Positions 35,477 through 48,000 of a DNA stretch of 64,000 bases are shown here, piece by piece. The stretch is from Viscum album (Eukaryota; Streptophyta; Magnoliopsida; Santalales; Viscaceae), in contig OY728125.1 in assembly GCA_963277665.1 (NCBI GenBank), forward strand, positions 1,715,804,889 to 1,715,868,888. The letters run 5' to 3'. Within the stretch, counting starts at the first letter, position 1. Each line of letters opens with the position of its first letter. The position numbers were made by a program, and so were the translations under genes. Under the pieces are notes generated by a model. It was not told the origin of the DNA. It did no database searches and worked only from the letters and a program-made list of their open reading frames with translations.

Positions 35477-37080
35477 TGTAATGCCCTAACCCCAGTGACC
35501 CAGAGTCGGTGCATTATTGCATAACATTGGCATGATTACAAGGAATTAAGTCCCGAATTATTGATCAATTTAGCAGTCTTGGAAAATAGATTACATACAT
35601 GAACGTTACATTACACTATAAAATGAAAAAATCAACAACATTGTCTCCCCTTTGAACACACTTATATCCTTAGCTTATCCCTGTAGTTCAACCATTAAAT
35701 ACTTATTCACATCCTGGGAAAAATAAAATATAGAAAGGGGTGAGATCAGATTCTCTGTAAGGATAATAATATAGCAGAAACTGTCATCAAAAAGTATAAA
35801 CATTTAAGGAAATGTATAATACTAAAACAAAATCATTTTAAACATAAACTTCAGCATAATACGGAAAATATAAAATCAAATAATTCATTTTACTCATTCA
35901 CATGGACATTCTACTAGTCAAATAATCACATGCAATATCAATAGCCACTTTCATAATGATGGAATGCATAATTCCAAACTTTATAACCACATAGTCAAGA
36001 CCTTGTTCCAAGACTATAAATAATATTTTTTCAAGGCCTTGTTCCAAGACACTATTTTTTCTCATTAGACCTACTGATGCATCGAGGATCTATAGCGGCC
36101 TCCACCCATAACTTACTAAGTCTAATGCATTCTTTATATGAAAAGGTTTAAACATAACATAAACATTCGTATTAAAACTATCATACCAAATGTCAATAAT
36201 TTATCCATAAACCATGAATGGTATAAAAATAACAGATCCATGGTCAAACATATCACAAAACCTTCAATACAATATTGAATATTTGTATCATAATAAATCA
36301 ACTTCAAACAAGCTTAAAATCCATCAAAAGGATGTTTACATAGATGAAATCAAAACTTTTTTTAGAGAAAAATATATTTCTATTTTGAAATAATTTAAAA
36401 TTAATATAATTATAAAAGAAAACATTTAATTTGAAAATATTCTTATAATCTTGTAAGGGAAGCTTCGACAATTGTATAACAGCAGAAAATAGACACACCT
36501 GCCGTATAACCTAAAAAAATATTCTTACATTAATTTTGTCAAAAAGGTCATAAAGTACCTTATTTGGAAAATGAAGAAAAGATTCGTTTCAAAACTTATA
36601 AGGTAAAATAAGGGTATAAATGACTTTAAAACATTGTCTATAAAACATTAAAAATGTTATGAAATAAATTTTTAAGAAAACGCGGATGTGGATGATAAAG
36701 AGGTCCCTGTAGATACTTATGGAAAAATAACATCGGATAATAAAGAGATTGAGGAATTAACCATTACCTTGTAATTTTCATTGGTAAAGGGTATATTAAC
36801 CTCTGGTATAATAGTTAAATAATTGTTATTAAATTATACAAGAACCCTATATGTAAATATGATATCATATATGATCTTCTAATATTGCTTTGTTAATAAT
36901 ATTTTAGTAGTATCGTCGTTTCAGGTGTTAACTAATTCAATTTCGTTTATATTCTTGGTTAAATAAGCCAGTTTTTAATTCATATGATGTATTTTATTCA
37001 TATACATAATTATATTATGTTCATTAACTTTATTTTGAATCATAAAATGAAAATTATTCTTGAATGATTGCGATGTGGAA

Positions 37081-37322
37081 TGAATCTCATTGCGTTCATG
37101 GAGACGGTAATCCGTACGTACGCACGAGCGACAATATCATTATATTGATGGAGAAATATTATGTAATTGGATGCTATATCATATATATAGAATCACTAAC
37201 ATGTTATATTTATTATTTAAATCAGATATACTCATTATTATACCTATCCTAATAATTAAGTGTTTGAATAACAAACTACACCATGACGTGGAGATGGTAA
37301 GTCATATGTATGAATGTATGGT
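37081..37322 (-). promoter_or_regulatory. Two GC-rich boxes in element C 3' LTR
   Basis: Plus strand shows catggagacggtaatccgta and cgtacgcacgagcg at 37081-37135, and ccatgacgtggagatgg at 37278-37322. Reverse complement matches the E copies closely. Spacing about 190 bp. Confidence 0.8.
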
Positions 37323-37660
37323 TACTTTGTCATTCGTATGATGGATAGAATAATGAATATGGTTATACCATGTTTGTAATAACATCACAATATATATAAG
37401 ATCCTGGAGTTATTATTTTACAATGGAAACAATAAATAAAGAGGAAGTGGAAGAAGAAAAGAACTTGAAAGAGGTGATGAAATATTTACCTCTTCTTCGA
37501 GTTATTCCTTTTGATTTGATCAAAAGGGCTCAATAGGTTGGATTTATGACCAAATTAAGGCTTCTAGGATTAAGGGAGTAAAGTTATGAGGGTATTTCGG
37601 TAAGGTTTGGCCGAGCCAAATGGCTTTGGAGGTGTGAAATTAAGACAAGGGGAAGTGCCC

Positions 37661-37671
37661 TTTAATAAGAG
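37661..37671 (-). promoter_or_regulatory. TATA-like element of element C 3' LTR
   Basis: Minus strand reads CTCTTATTAAAGGGC, aligned with CCTTATAAAAGGG of LTR E. About 180 bp upstream of the donor-like site at 37488. Confidence 0.55.
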
Positions 37672-39736
37672 AGGTGAAGGTCACTTTAGAAAAATATTGA
37701 AAAAGTATTTCATAATAAAATCATTTTCGGTTTATAATTACTCAAAAATGAATTATTTAAAAGAAAAGGTGGGTATGGGTCTAAAACCTCTCAAACAATA
37801 GGTTTTATATAGGTTTAGGTCATCATATTAACTTTATCTTTTAGATTTAACTCTTAGTTAAATAGTTTGACATTTACTATGTCTCTTTGTATTTTTATAT
37901 TATATGGTTAATAAACATACTATAACAAGCCAAGATAACCCCATGTGGTTCATTATTAACATATATAACCATATCTATTTCATTTGGTCATCCTTATATT
38001 TTTAGGAATATTATATCTATTAATAATATAGTATTTATTTTAAAAACCCAATTATGTTAATTTTGACACTATTTAATATTTGATTATTTTTAAAGCCATA
38101 TAAACATTATCACTTTGAATAAAATTTATTTAACCAACCCTATCATGTCATATTAACCTATAAAATTAGTGTAATTCTTCAAAATTCTCAATTTTATTTT
38201 ATTTGGATATTTATAATATCAATTATTTTAATATTTCATTAATAAGGTAATTACAACAACATCATTGTGTCATATATAAATTAAATTATTTAATGTATAA
38301 AAATTATAAATAAAATACCATTATGTAGGAAATATTTTTATCTCTCTAATGAATATTTATTGTGGAATTTCTATTGTGTGTAACCCTATATTAAAAATGG
38401 GTTAGTTATTTAACATTGAATTTTACTCTTTTAACTCTTCTTTAAATAAAATAATAATAAATGTCATAATCTAATCCAAGTGGACCAAAGAGGATCATAT
38501 TTTATTCCTATGTTTTTCTTGTCTAATTAAACATATCCAATATAATTAGGACATGTGTTAAGGTACTTATAATATCTCTTTTACACTTAATTAGCCCATT
38601 TACTTTTAACCGTGGTAAATAAAAGTTCAAAGATACTATTCACCAAAAAAAATATCTTATTGAAAAAAATTACTTACGGATGTAAATTTTTTCTCTTATA
38701 TTTTTGAATTTCAACTCACAGAAGCGGTAAAATTTAGTTTTATGCAAATTTGAAAATGCTCTTAGAAGGTGGGAAAAACGTTAAAAAGTTCAACAAAATT
38801 TTATACATCTAATTTTATTATAAACTGACTCCAATTAATTAAATTGAACTTATATAGGTATTATATATTTATTTTGACTTAAAATAAATTTAAATAAAAT
38901 AAATAATTATTTAAATAAAAAATTCGGTTTTAAATAATAACGCAGTGTTTTTAACTATTCATCAAAAATTGAAAGTTTTCAAAAAAATACAAAAACATTC
39001 ACCCTAAGCTAATTTTTATATTATGAATTCCAAAATGATGCCTATTTTACCAAATTAAAAACATAAAAGTTTCATTTATTAATTTAAAATTAATTCCAGT
39101 AGTCAAAACTAAAAGGTGGGTTTTTAAAAAGTAAAAAACTATCAAAAGAATAACATGTATTTTTTACAAATTTAAAAGTGAAATTAGTTATAATGATCTA
39201 AATTGTATTAAATGATAAAAATATATCTAATTATACTTCAAAACCATTAAAATTCATAATTTAACACTATAAATTATTTCAATTAAAAATTTTGTTTTCA
39301 ACTAAAACATAGTATTTTTCACTATTCGTCAAAATATGAATGTTATCAGAAAAGTACCAAAATTTATCCAAAAAAAATTATGTCCTGATTCTAAAGAAAA
39401 ATTTAATTTCATTAAATTGAATATATAAAAGTTTCAAATATTGGTTTTAAAAAGGGTTCTCCGTTAAAAAGAGGTAAAATTGTATTTTATGAAAAATACA
39501 TATTTTATATGAAAAAATGAATTTTTTATTATATTATGTATAATAACCACATAATATGGATGTTAAAATTATATAGAGTATATAAGATTCAAAATGCAGT
39601 TAATACTATTCATAGCTGCTTTTTTTGAACGGCTAGTTTGGTAAGTTGTGGTGCACTCGAACTTGGTGTTGTGTGTAACGCAAGATATTGAATTACGTTA
39701 ATGAGATAACGTACTATGAAATCATGGGGTGTTACA

Positions 39737-39748
39737 TTCTCCCCTCCT
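39737..39748 (-). other. Polypurine tract of element C
   Basis: Minus strand reads GGAGGGGAGAA directly before TGTAACACC. Well preserved. Confidence 0.85.
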
Positions 39749-40328
39749 TCAATAAATTTCATCCTCACAATTTGAAATTTTTCTTCATAAATAAAAGGTT
39801 AAAAATAGAAAAATACCTTCGTGGAAAACCCACATCGAAAATTGGTTTAAAAAAATTTAGTCTTAATAAATAGGAAAGGGAATAAAAAAGTCACCACCAA
39901 ATTATGATCTCGATTAGGAGAACATTGGTGGAAATTCAAGGAACATAATTAGTGGAAAAACATAAATATTTATAGGTAGTGATTGAGTTCATCAATCAAA
40001 AACAAGTGTAAAATTGAGGGCCTCAAAGCCATCAATCTATGATGATTTAAAATATCATTAGTTCAAAAAAACATAAGGTATGAGGATAACACATTTTTTG
40101 GTTTTAAGATCCCTTCACTAATGTTTTAGAATTAATTTATTCATATAATAAGAGGAAAAAAATATTCTGGACAAGTAGATTTTCCTCCTTCAACTAATTC
40201 CCACCACAAACTCATCTATTACTCCAAAAGTTAATAGAAATCAAAAATATTATATTTATCATAATAGTATAGGGTTCCAAAAATAATAAATTTATAATTC
40301 ATTTTTCAGACTATTTAAAAAAACTACA
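39749..40328 (-). other. Element C interior, noncoding left part
   Basis: In autonomous relatives integrase and the chromodomain lie here. Minus frames show none of their motifs. The sequence is simple A+T rich DNA with no feature I can name. Confidence 0.5.
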
Positions 40329-40334
40329 TTATAA

Positions 40335-40457
40335 AAACTAGGACATCATGTATGCCAGTGGTAGGTGATCCACCCTTGTCGCCCTTCGGTTGCGAGTTCA
40401 AGTCTCACGGCCTTTCCGGATGCGATGGGTTATCGCCCAACCTTCGAGTTGTCCTTT
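40335..40457 (+). mobile_element. Probable tRNA-derived SINE
   Basis: A ~120-bp G+C rich island in A+T rich DNA. It has an A-box-like CCAGTGGTAGGTG at 40355-40367 and a B box GTTCAAGTC at 40396-40404 (consensus GWTCRANNC), the internal RNA polymerase III promoter of tRNAs and tRNA-derived SINEs. It ends in TTTTT. The hexamer TTATAA flanks it on both sides (40329-40334 and 40458-40463), consistent with a short target duplication. No tRNA cloverleaf is complete, so a tRNA gene is unlikely. Confidence 0.65.
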
Positions 40458-41043
40458 TTATAACAATACAAAAATAATATCAAGAAATGATTTAACCCTA
40501 ACAATAGTATCCAATGTCAAACTTAATTGATTCCTACCTTTATACTTATCCAAAATACTTCTATCCAAACTCACAGTCCAAATATTATAAGGAAGGTAAA
40601 CACAATGAAGATCCTTTTTTCCACGTAATAACATGTGAATACCTTCATCATGTATTCTTTTAAAGCATTGTAACACCCTGAATTACCATAAAACATTATT
40701 TATTATATTCATTCTCCCTTATTCCTTATAGAATACTGGATATACTCCTTCTATCCAAAAATGTCGTAAACTCCAACAATGATGGAATAAGCAAATCATT
40801 AATCCGTTTCAAGGTAGTCAAGAATATCCAATATAGTTTATCAATCATATATTATTCAAAAATAACAATCAAAGTATTAGAACCATATTATAGTTTATCA
40901 TTCTATCAACCATATATTTTCCAAAAAATTCAACCTGGTATTGAGTCACTTATCTTAGTTCTACACAATCTCAAGTCCTTAATGAAATAGTACTACAGTA
41001 CAATCCTTATATGATTTATAATTCTTATAACATGTATATCATA
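40458..41043 (-). other. Element C interior of unknown nature
   Basis: The minus open frame 40458-40676 (72 codons) contains MLLRGKKDLHCVYLP but I recognise no family. A plus-strand TGTAACACCCTGAATTACC at about 40670 looks like the start of an LTR of this superfamily, but the sequence after it could not be matched to one. The stretch 40680-41043 holds no recognisable domain. Confidence 0.35.
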
Positions 41044-41048
41044 AATAC
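41044..41048 (+). repeat. Target site duplication of solo LTR H (left copy)
   Basis: AATAC, identical to 43971-43975, five bases as typical for LTR retrotransposons. Confidence 0.88.
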
Positions 41049-43970
41049 TGTCACGAACCAAATCTGGTCGCTATCAAAACCAGCACACGACCCAGCCCGC
41101 GACAAGGCCTGAAGGGTGTTCTCAATCCCCATGGGTTGGCACAAGTGCCCGGGTATCATAAAATGAATTTTGGGAACGATTTACCCGAGTTTATAAGCAT
41201 TAAACAACAAACAGACTCAATAAAACAAATATGGATTTTTCAACTAAAACCATCTTTAAAAAAATTCAGAACTGAATTACATATTTTAAAACAACTCAAC
41301 AAGACTATAAAAAGGTACAAAATCAAAATGAAACATCCCAAGAACCCTCATGGTAAGGGGCACCGCCCTCAAGCCATCTCCACAAGACTTCACCACCAAG
41401 GACCTGCTAGAAACCCGAACCACTAGAATTAAAAACTATATCCAAAACTGAAAAAACAAAATAACCAAGTCTACTTACACCCATGGGTGTAAGTATGGTG
41501 TGAGCCAATTCTCAGTAGGATAACACCACTACGAGATTCCATGTGATAAACATTCAAAGTCAAAAAGTTTTCAAGTTTTCATAAACAGAAAATGCTAGTT
41601 ACAATTTATAAAAGATGAAACTAAAAAAAATAGTTCTCAGGTGGGATATCATTAAGAATCAAAACATTTAAAAATAATCTCAACACTACTGAATTTTCCA
41701 GACAACCATACTATATGTCGACGGTAATCACAAAGTAACCTATGAGCAAAAACAATAGGAAATAACCCCTAGGCACTAGCTTGTTGTGGGTCCCAAGTAC
41801 CACATATCTCAGTGAGAGTAACCATCACAATATATGTTCTCATGTACGAGACACTAGTAGGGAACATACCCATAACCTATTGGTTTCCAATCATCATCAT
41901 CATATTTTAGTTAGAGTTGTAAGCATCAATCTTGTTATGTGAAACTGAGGCCAAACCCCACGGATTCAATAGCATACTAGTACACGTCCACCCACCTAGA
42001 TACCCGGGTTTTCCCCTTGTGGTCAACCAAGTTCAACAAGTCAATAAATATAATTTGCACATGAAAATATCATTTTCACATAACAATTTCACCAAACAAC
42101 CCACATGTACTCCACACAAGTCTAAAAATCCACTTTTTCATTCAAATGAATTTTGAAATCATACTCACACCAAAAATATCACACAACACATTTTTCACAT
42201 CTTTCACAATTCAACAAATCCATTAAAAATTTTATAAAATCTTTCCCAATATTCTAAACATCACATAACAGCCCACTCACTTGTTACTTAATAACCTTTT
42301 CATAAAAAAAAGTCCATTTTTCACATCACACTCACACAAAACAGCCCGAAAACACATTTTGCACCCACATCCCAATTTCATAAATCACCTCGGAAACTTA
42401 CAAAACATTACCATAATGTTTTACAACATAAATGACCACTTTATGTTTCAAAAACTAATTTTAGGAACATACTATCACCAAAACAGTACATAATCCACCA
42501 TTTCACACTTTGTTTAACTCATTAAATCATTTATATTTTCATAAAACCAACCCAGGAGGTGCAACCATGGTTTTCATACAAACCCCATTTTAAAACCCTA
42601 ATTCAAGACCAAAACAATACCAATAATAATCCAAATCAAAATTCACAGCCCTAAAAACATTTATTAAACTACCCCAAAGTTTTATAAAAATACCTCAAAC
42701 AATACCACAAAAGGTATACATGAAAAACACATGTTTTCAAAAATCACGTTTAAGAAGAAAAACATGGTTTCACACATTAAAACCATTAAAAACCCCCATA
42801 ACAAGGCCCGCATGACATTAAGGCATTAACAAACCATAATTTTCATCCCCTTTAAACACTAATAAATCAGTTTCATATGTTATAAAATATACCCAAATAT
42901 TTCCCCAAGAGACACCTATGAAAAGCACCAAATTCCAAGCAAAAATTCAACTACAAAATTAAACACTTAACCAAATCCATCAAAAAATAGTTTTCTCACC
43001 ACACAAAACAGATTTGAAACATAATAAATTAATAAACCAAGAAATCTAACCCATCATAAAATTGTTATACATAGAATCACCTACCTTTTATGTCGAAACA
43101 CTCAAAACATGGAGTGAAACATAAACCGCACCACCGCCGCACCTCAAGGAAGTGAAATCCTACCTAAAACCATAAGATTTCACCCAAAAGACAATAAATC
43201 AAACACTAGGTTTGAACCCTAACTTCTGGACATTAGGAATATTATGGATAAGGTATGAAACCCTAATCAGAAGAATGATGAAGACCAACTTACTAGAGGG
43301 ATCTTGTAAAAATCGCCTTACATACACCAGTATCTGCATTTGAAAACTATAAAAAAATTAAGGGAGGTTCGAACAAGGATAAGGAGACCATGTAGGAATT
43401 TGAATGGGGAAAATAGAGTGAGAATTGAAGTAGTTATGAAGGAAACAAATTACATTTATAAATCTGCCCGAATTGAGAAAGCTTAAGAAGTTTTGACATG
43501 TTCTGCGAAGAAAACAATATCCAAAGAGGGGAGAAAAGATTGCAGGCATGCCTAGGTTTAGTGGGCTCGGGTTAGAGGTGGAATAAAAAAAACATCCTGA
43601 AAATTTCATAAGTTATTAATTAAACAAATTTTATTTTTAAAACTAGAATTGGGCTTTTGGGCAGGCCCAATCTCTTAAATTAAAACCCATATACACCTTG
43701 GTTATGGATTTCTAAAGGCTACAAACTACAATGGTGGTGTTAATATGTCAAGGGAGACCATTTAAATATTGTAATGGGTGAAAAATATTAAAAAAATGAA
43801 AAAGTTATAAAAGAAACAAAATTTATTTTTAAATCTAGAATTGGGCACACGGTTTGGCCCAATTCACAAAAACTCACAAATTCCACCATAAAAGCTTGAG
43901 AAACCCCAAAAACAAAAATTAAATGGAAATTAAATGAAATTTAACTTTAAAATAAGGCATTTATGTGACA
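41049..43970 (-). repeat. Solo LTR H (2.9 kb) with target duplication
   Basis: A 2,922-bp block bounded on the plus strand by TGTCAC...GTGACA (six-base inverted ends) and flanked by identical AATAC 5-mers at 41044-41048 and 43971-43975. It has no primer-binding site, purine tract or protein domain, so it is a single LTR left after LTR-LTR recombination. Orientation is taken as minus because the minus strand carries an AAAAGGTAGGTGA donor-like block near 43080. It is less A+T rich and more C-rich on the plus strand than its surroundings. Open frames in it (41136, 41932, 42281, 43358) match no family. Confidence 0.9.
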
Positions 43971-43975
43971 AATAC
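43971..43975 (+). repeat. Target site duplication of solo LTR H (right copy)
   Basis: AATAC, matching the left copy exactly. Confidence 0.88.
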
Positions 43976-44400
43976 AATACTTAAATGAAACAATACTTTA
44001 ACAACATAAGAACTCTAATCATTCCTCTTCATCTTCAGTTGTATCATAACTTGATTATTATCCAACAGTAGCATTTGGGGTATACTCTGATGATTTGGAC
44101 ATTGATTCACGTAGTGTCCTAATTCATTATTGATGAAGCATTGAACATTTGAAACATTTTTCTTGCCCTTTCAATAACGTACATGGTGTCATTTTTCTCC
44201 AAACTTATAACAAAATTCCATTCCCTTCAAGTATTTACCAAGGTGATTATTTCCTATGTTATCACATATGGGAAAATCCTTCTTTCCCCTCTTCCATTTA
44301 TCTATCTTTATCTCTTCCATTAGTTTTTTCTCTTTCTTCCCTTCAAAGCCATAGTACTCATAGAATTATTTACTTTTCTTATTAACACATGATACTATTT
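43976..44400 (-). pseudogene. Element C gag, nucleocapsid end with two zinc knuckles
   Basis: One minus frame reads FCYKFGEK, stop, HHVRY (about 44165-44215), then NVQCFINNELGHYVNQCPNH (about 44090-44150). These are two CCHC knuckles (CX2CX4HX4C); each lost a cysteine, the first also has a stop. The upstream capsid domain is not readable. After the knuckles the frame runs to the solo LTR insertion, and no protease follows on the other side. The plus-strand open frame 44149-44385 is a shadow. Confidence 0.7.
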
Positions 44401-45019
44401 ATTCATATGATGATAATACATAGGAGACTATTCACCTTATAAATGTTGGATTAATACCATGAAAGATGTGATCCTTCTTAATATTTAGATCATGTGTATT
44501 GTTGGAGTTATCATTCCTTCTACTACGAACCATTTCTAAACAATGGAATACACTAGGTTAGTTTATGAATCGCAATAAATAATTCCAAACTTTTAAAACA
44601 CATAATGTAAATTTAAAAGATTATGCATGTAATCTATAATCATAAAAAAATTTCTTTGAGAGAGTATTTACTCTTAGATGCTTCATAATGGATTGTAATG
44701 AAAATGTTAATTATCCTAAGCATATCCCCTAGGAGTGTCATAACGAAGAGTGCAGCAAGCCTCGTTGTCATGTACCAGGATACCCAGGGTCAAGCCCAAA
44801 ACTCCTTGTCAGAGTTTTCACTCCTAGGTACATCTGTGCTAGATCCGTATCTACCTACTTGTATCTAGACAGGGATGTATTGCTTTAAAAATACACAAAA
44901 TCTCTACATTACGGAAATTCTAGGAAGTTCTTCTATACTAATCCTCAAAATATATCTTAAGATAATGTTCTCTAATCAGAGTTTATCTAAATCTATTTAC
45001 AAGGTTGTTGTTAAACTTC
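44401..45019 (-). other. Element C leader
   Basis: Between primer-binding site and gag. It shares AACTCTGACAAGG and GGTATCCTGGTA blocks (minus strand, about 44765-44815) with element F. No coding match. Confidence 0.55.
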
Positions 45020-45030
45020 CTCTGATACCA
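45020..45030 (-). other. Primer-binding site of element C
   Basis: Minus strand reads TGGTATCAGAG two bases after the LTR end, a perfect match to the tRNA-Met type. Confidence 0.92.
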
Positions 45031-45032
45031 AC

Positions 45033-48000
45033 TAGAACGCCTCGACCCCAGTTACCCAGAGTCGGTGTATTATTACAAAACATTGTCATGATTACAAGGA
45101 ATCAAGTCCCGAAGGACCGATCAGTTTATCGGCCATGGAAAATGGATTACATACATGAATGTTACATTACATTATAAAAAGAAAAAATCAACAACATTTT
45201 GTCCCCATTGAACACACTTATATCCTTATCCTATCCCTACAGGTCAACCATTAAATAATTCTTCACATCTGGGAAAAAATAAAAAAAATAAAGGGTGAGC
45301 TCATATACTCAGTAAGGATAAAAGTATAGGGGAAACTTTTATAAATAAGAAAAAATATTTAAGGAAGTGTATAAGACTAAATCAAAATCCTTTTAAACAT
45401 AAAATTCAGCACAATATAGAAAAGATAAAATAAAATAATTCCATTTACTCATTCATATGGATATTATACTAGTCTAATAATCATATACAATATCTATAGC
45501 CACTTTCATAATAATGGAATGCATAATGCCAGACTTCATGACCACGTAGTCAAGGCCTTGTGCCTAGACTATAAAAATATTTTGTCAAGGCCTTGTGCCA
45601 AGACACTAGTTTGTCTCATGAGACCTACCAATGAATTTATTAGATTTAGTGGGCTCCAACCATCACTTACTAAGTCTAATTCATTCCTCATACAAAACGG
45701 TTTAAACATAATATAAACATTCATATTAAAACTAGAAAAAAAATTAAATACTTTATCCATAAACCATGAATGGTGTAAAAATAACATATCCATACTCAAA
45801 CATTTCACAAAACCTTCAATACAATATGGAATATTTTTATCACAATAAATCAACTTCAAACAAGCTTAAAATCCATCAAAAGGATGTTGAGATAGATGAA
45901 ATCAAAACATTTTTAAGAGAAATATCTCTTTCAATTTTGAATTAATTTAAAAGTAATAAATTGTAAAAGAAAAAATTTATTTTGAAAATATTCTTATATT
46001 ATTGTAAGAGAATCTTCGATGATTTTATAATGGTGGAAAATCACTGCACTCTCCGTATAAGTTAAAAAACATTCTTACCTTAATTTTGTCAAAAATTTCA
46101 TAAAGTACCTTGTTTGGAAAATGATGGAAAGATTCCTTTCAAAACATATAATCTCAAATAATGGTATAAATTACTAACACATTGTCTATTAAATAGTAAA
46201 AATTTTTTGAAATGCATTTTTAATAAAACACGGTTGTGGATGATAAAGAGGTCTCAGTAGATACTTACGTAAAAACAACCTCGGATAATAAAGAGATTGT
46301 GGAATTAACCCTTACCGGGTACTTTTTCTTGGTCGCGGGTATGTTAACCTCATGTATAATAGTCAAATCATTGTTATTAAATTATATAATAACCATATAA
46401 ATAAATAAAATATCATATATGATCTTTTAATATTGCATTGTTAATATTATTTTAGTAGTACCATCGTTTCGGGTGTTAAATAATTCATTTTCCTTTATAT
46501 ACTTGGTTACGTAAGACAAGTTTGTAATTAATATGATGTATTTGATTCACATACAGAATGATATTATGTTCATAAATATTATTTTGAATCATAAAATGAA
46601 AATTATTCTTTAATGTTTATGATAGAGAATGAATCTCATCGCGTTAATGGAGACGGTAATCTGTACATACGCACGAGCGATAATATCATTATATTGATGG
46701 AGAAATCATATGTAATTGGATGGTATATCATATATAAAGAATAATTAACACGTTATATTTATTATTTACATTATTTATAATCATTATTATACCTTCCCTA
46801 ATAATTATGTGTTTGAATAACAAACTACACCATGACGTGGAGACGGTAAGTCGTATGTACGCATGTATGGTGACATTGTCATTCATATGATGGATTGATT
46901 AATGAATATGGTTGTACCATTTTTATAATAACATAATATTATATATAATATACTGGAGTAATTATTTTATAATGGATACAGTAATGAAAGAGGAAGTGGA
47001 AGAGGAAAAGAACTTGAAAGAGGTGATGAAATATTTACCTCTTCTTCAGATTCTTCCTTTTGATTTGATAAAAAGGGATCCTTAGGATGGCTTTATGACC
47101 AACAGAAGGCCTCTATGATGAATGTAGGAATGTTGGGAGGATATTTGGTCAGGGTTTGGTTGATTAAAAAGGCTTTGGAGGTATGCAATTAAGATAAGGG
47201 GGAGTTCCCTTCTATAGAGAGGTGAGGGTCATTTTTGGAAAATCTTGAAATATTATTTTATAATAAAATAATTTTCAGTTTCTAATGGCTCCAAAATGAT
47301 TTATTTAAATTATAAGGTGGTTATGGGTCTAAATAATCTCAAAAAATAGGTTTTAGATAGGTTTATTTCATCATATTAACTTTATCTTTTAGATTTAACT
47401 CTTAGTTAAATAGTTTTACATTTACCACATCTCTTGGTATTTTTATATTATATGGTTAATATACTTACCATAACAAGACAAGAGAACCCCATGTGATTAA
47501 TTATTAATATATATAACCTTATATATGTTCTTTGGCCTATATTTATATTTTTAGTAATATTATATCAATTAATAATATAGTATTTGTTTTAAAAACTCAA
47601 TTATGTCAATTTTGACACTATTTATTATTAGATTTTTTTGAAAGCCATAAAAACATTATAACTTCGAATAAAATTAATTTAACCAACCCTAAAATGTCAT
47701 ATTAACCTATAAAATTAGTTTAATTCCTCATAATTCTCAATTTACATTTATTTGGATATTTATAATATCAATTATTTTAATATTTCATTATTAAGGTAAT
47801 TACCGGATCATCATTGTGTCATAAATAAATTAAATTATTTAATGTCTAAAAATTATAAATAAAATATCATTATGTAGGAAATATTTTTATCTTTATAATT
47901 AATATTTATAGTCGAATTTATTTTTTGTGTAACTCTATATTAAAAATGGTTTCGTTATTAAACATTGAATTTAACTTTTTTAACTCTTCTTTAAATAAAA

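Larger units (their letters stand above)
35477..39736 (-). repeat. Element C 3' LTR (4.26 kb)
   Basis: On the minus strand opens TGTAACACCCC (39736) and ends GGGCATTACA (35477). Holds two GC-rich boxes (37278-37322 and 37081-37135), a donor-like AGAGGTAA at 37488, a decayed TATA box at 37661-37671, and in U3 four ACTATTCA-centred modules at 38634, 38953, 39320 and 39604. U5 fills 35477-37070. Open frames within it (36304, 37064, 37607) do not match any protein. Confidence 0.92.

Noticed and set aside
40335..40457. A tRNA gene
   Set aside because: Boxes A and B are present, but I could not form a complete cloverleaf, and the length and T-rich end fit a SINE better.
41136..43609. Open frames in solo LTR H as genes
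   Set aside because: No domain match, and their boundaries fall inside an LTR with defined ends and target duplication.
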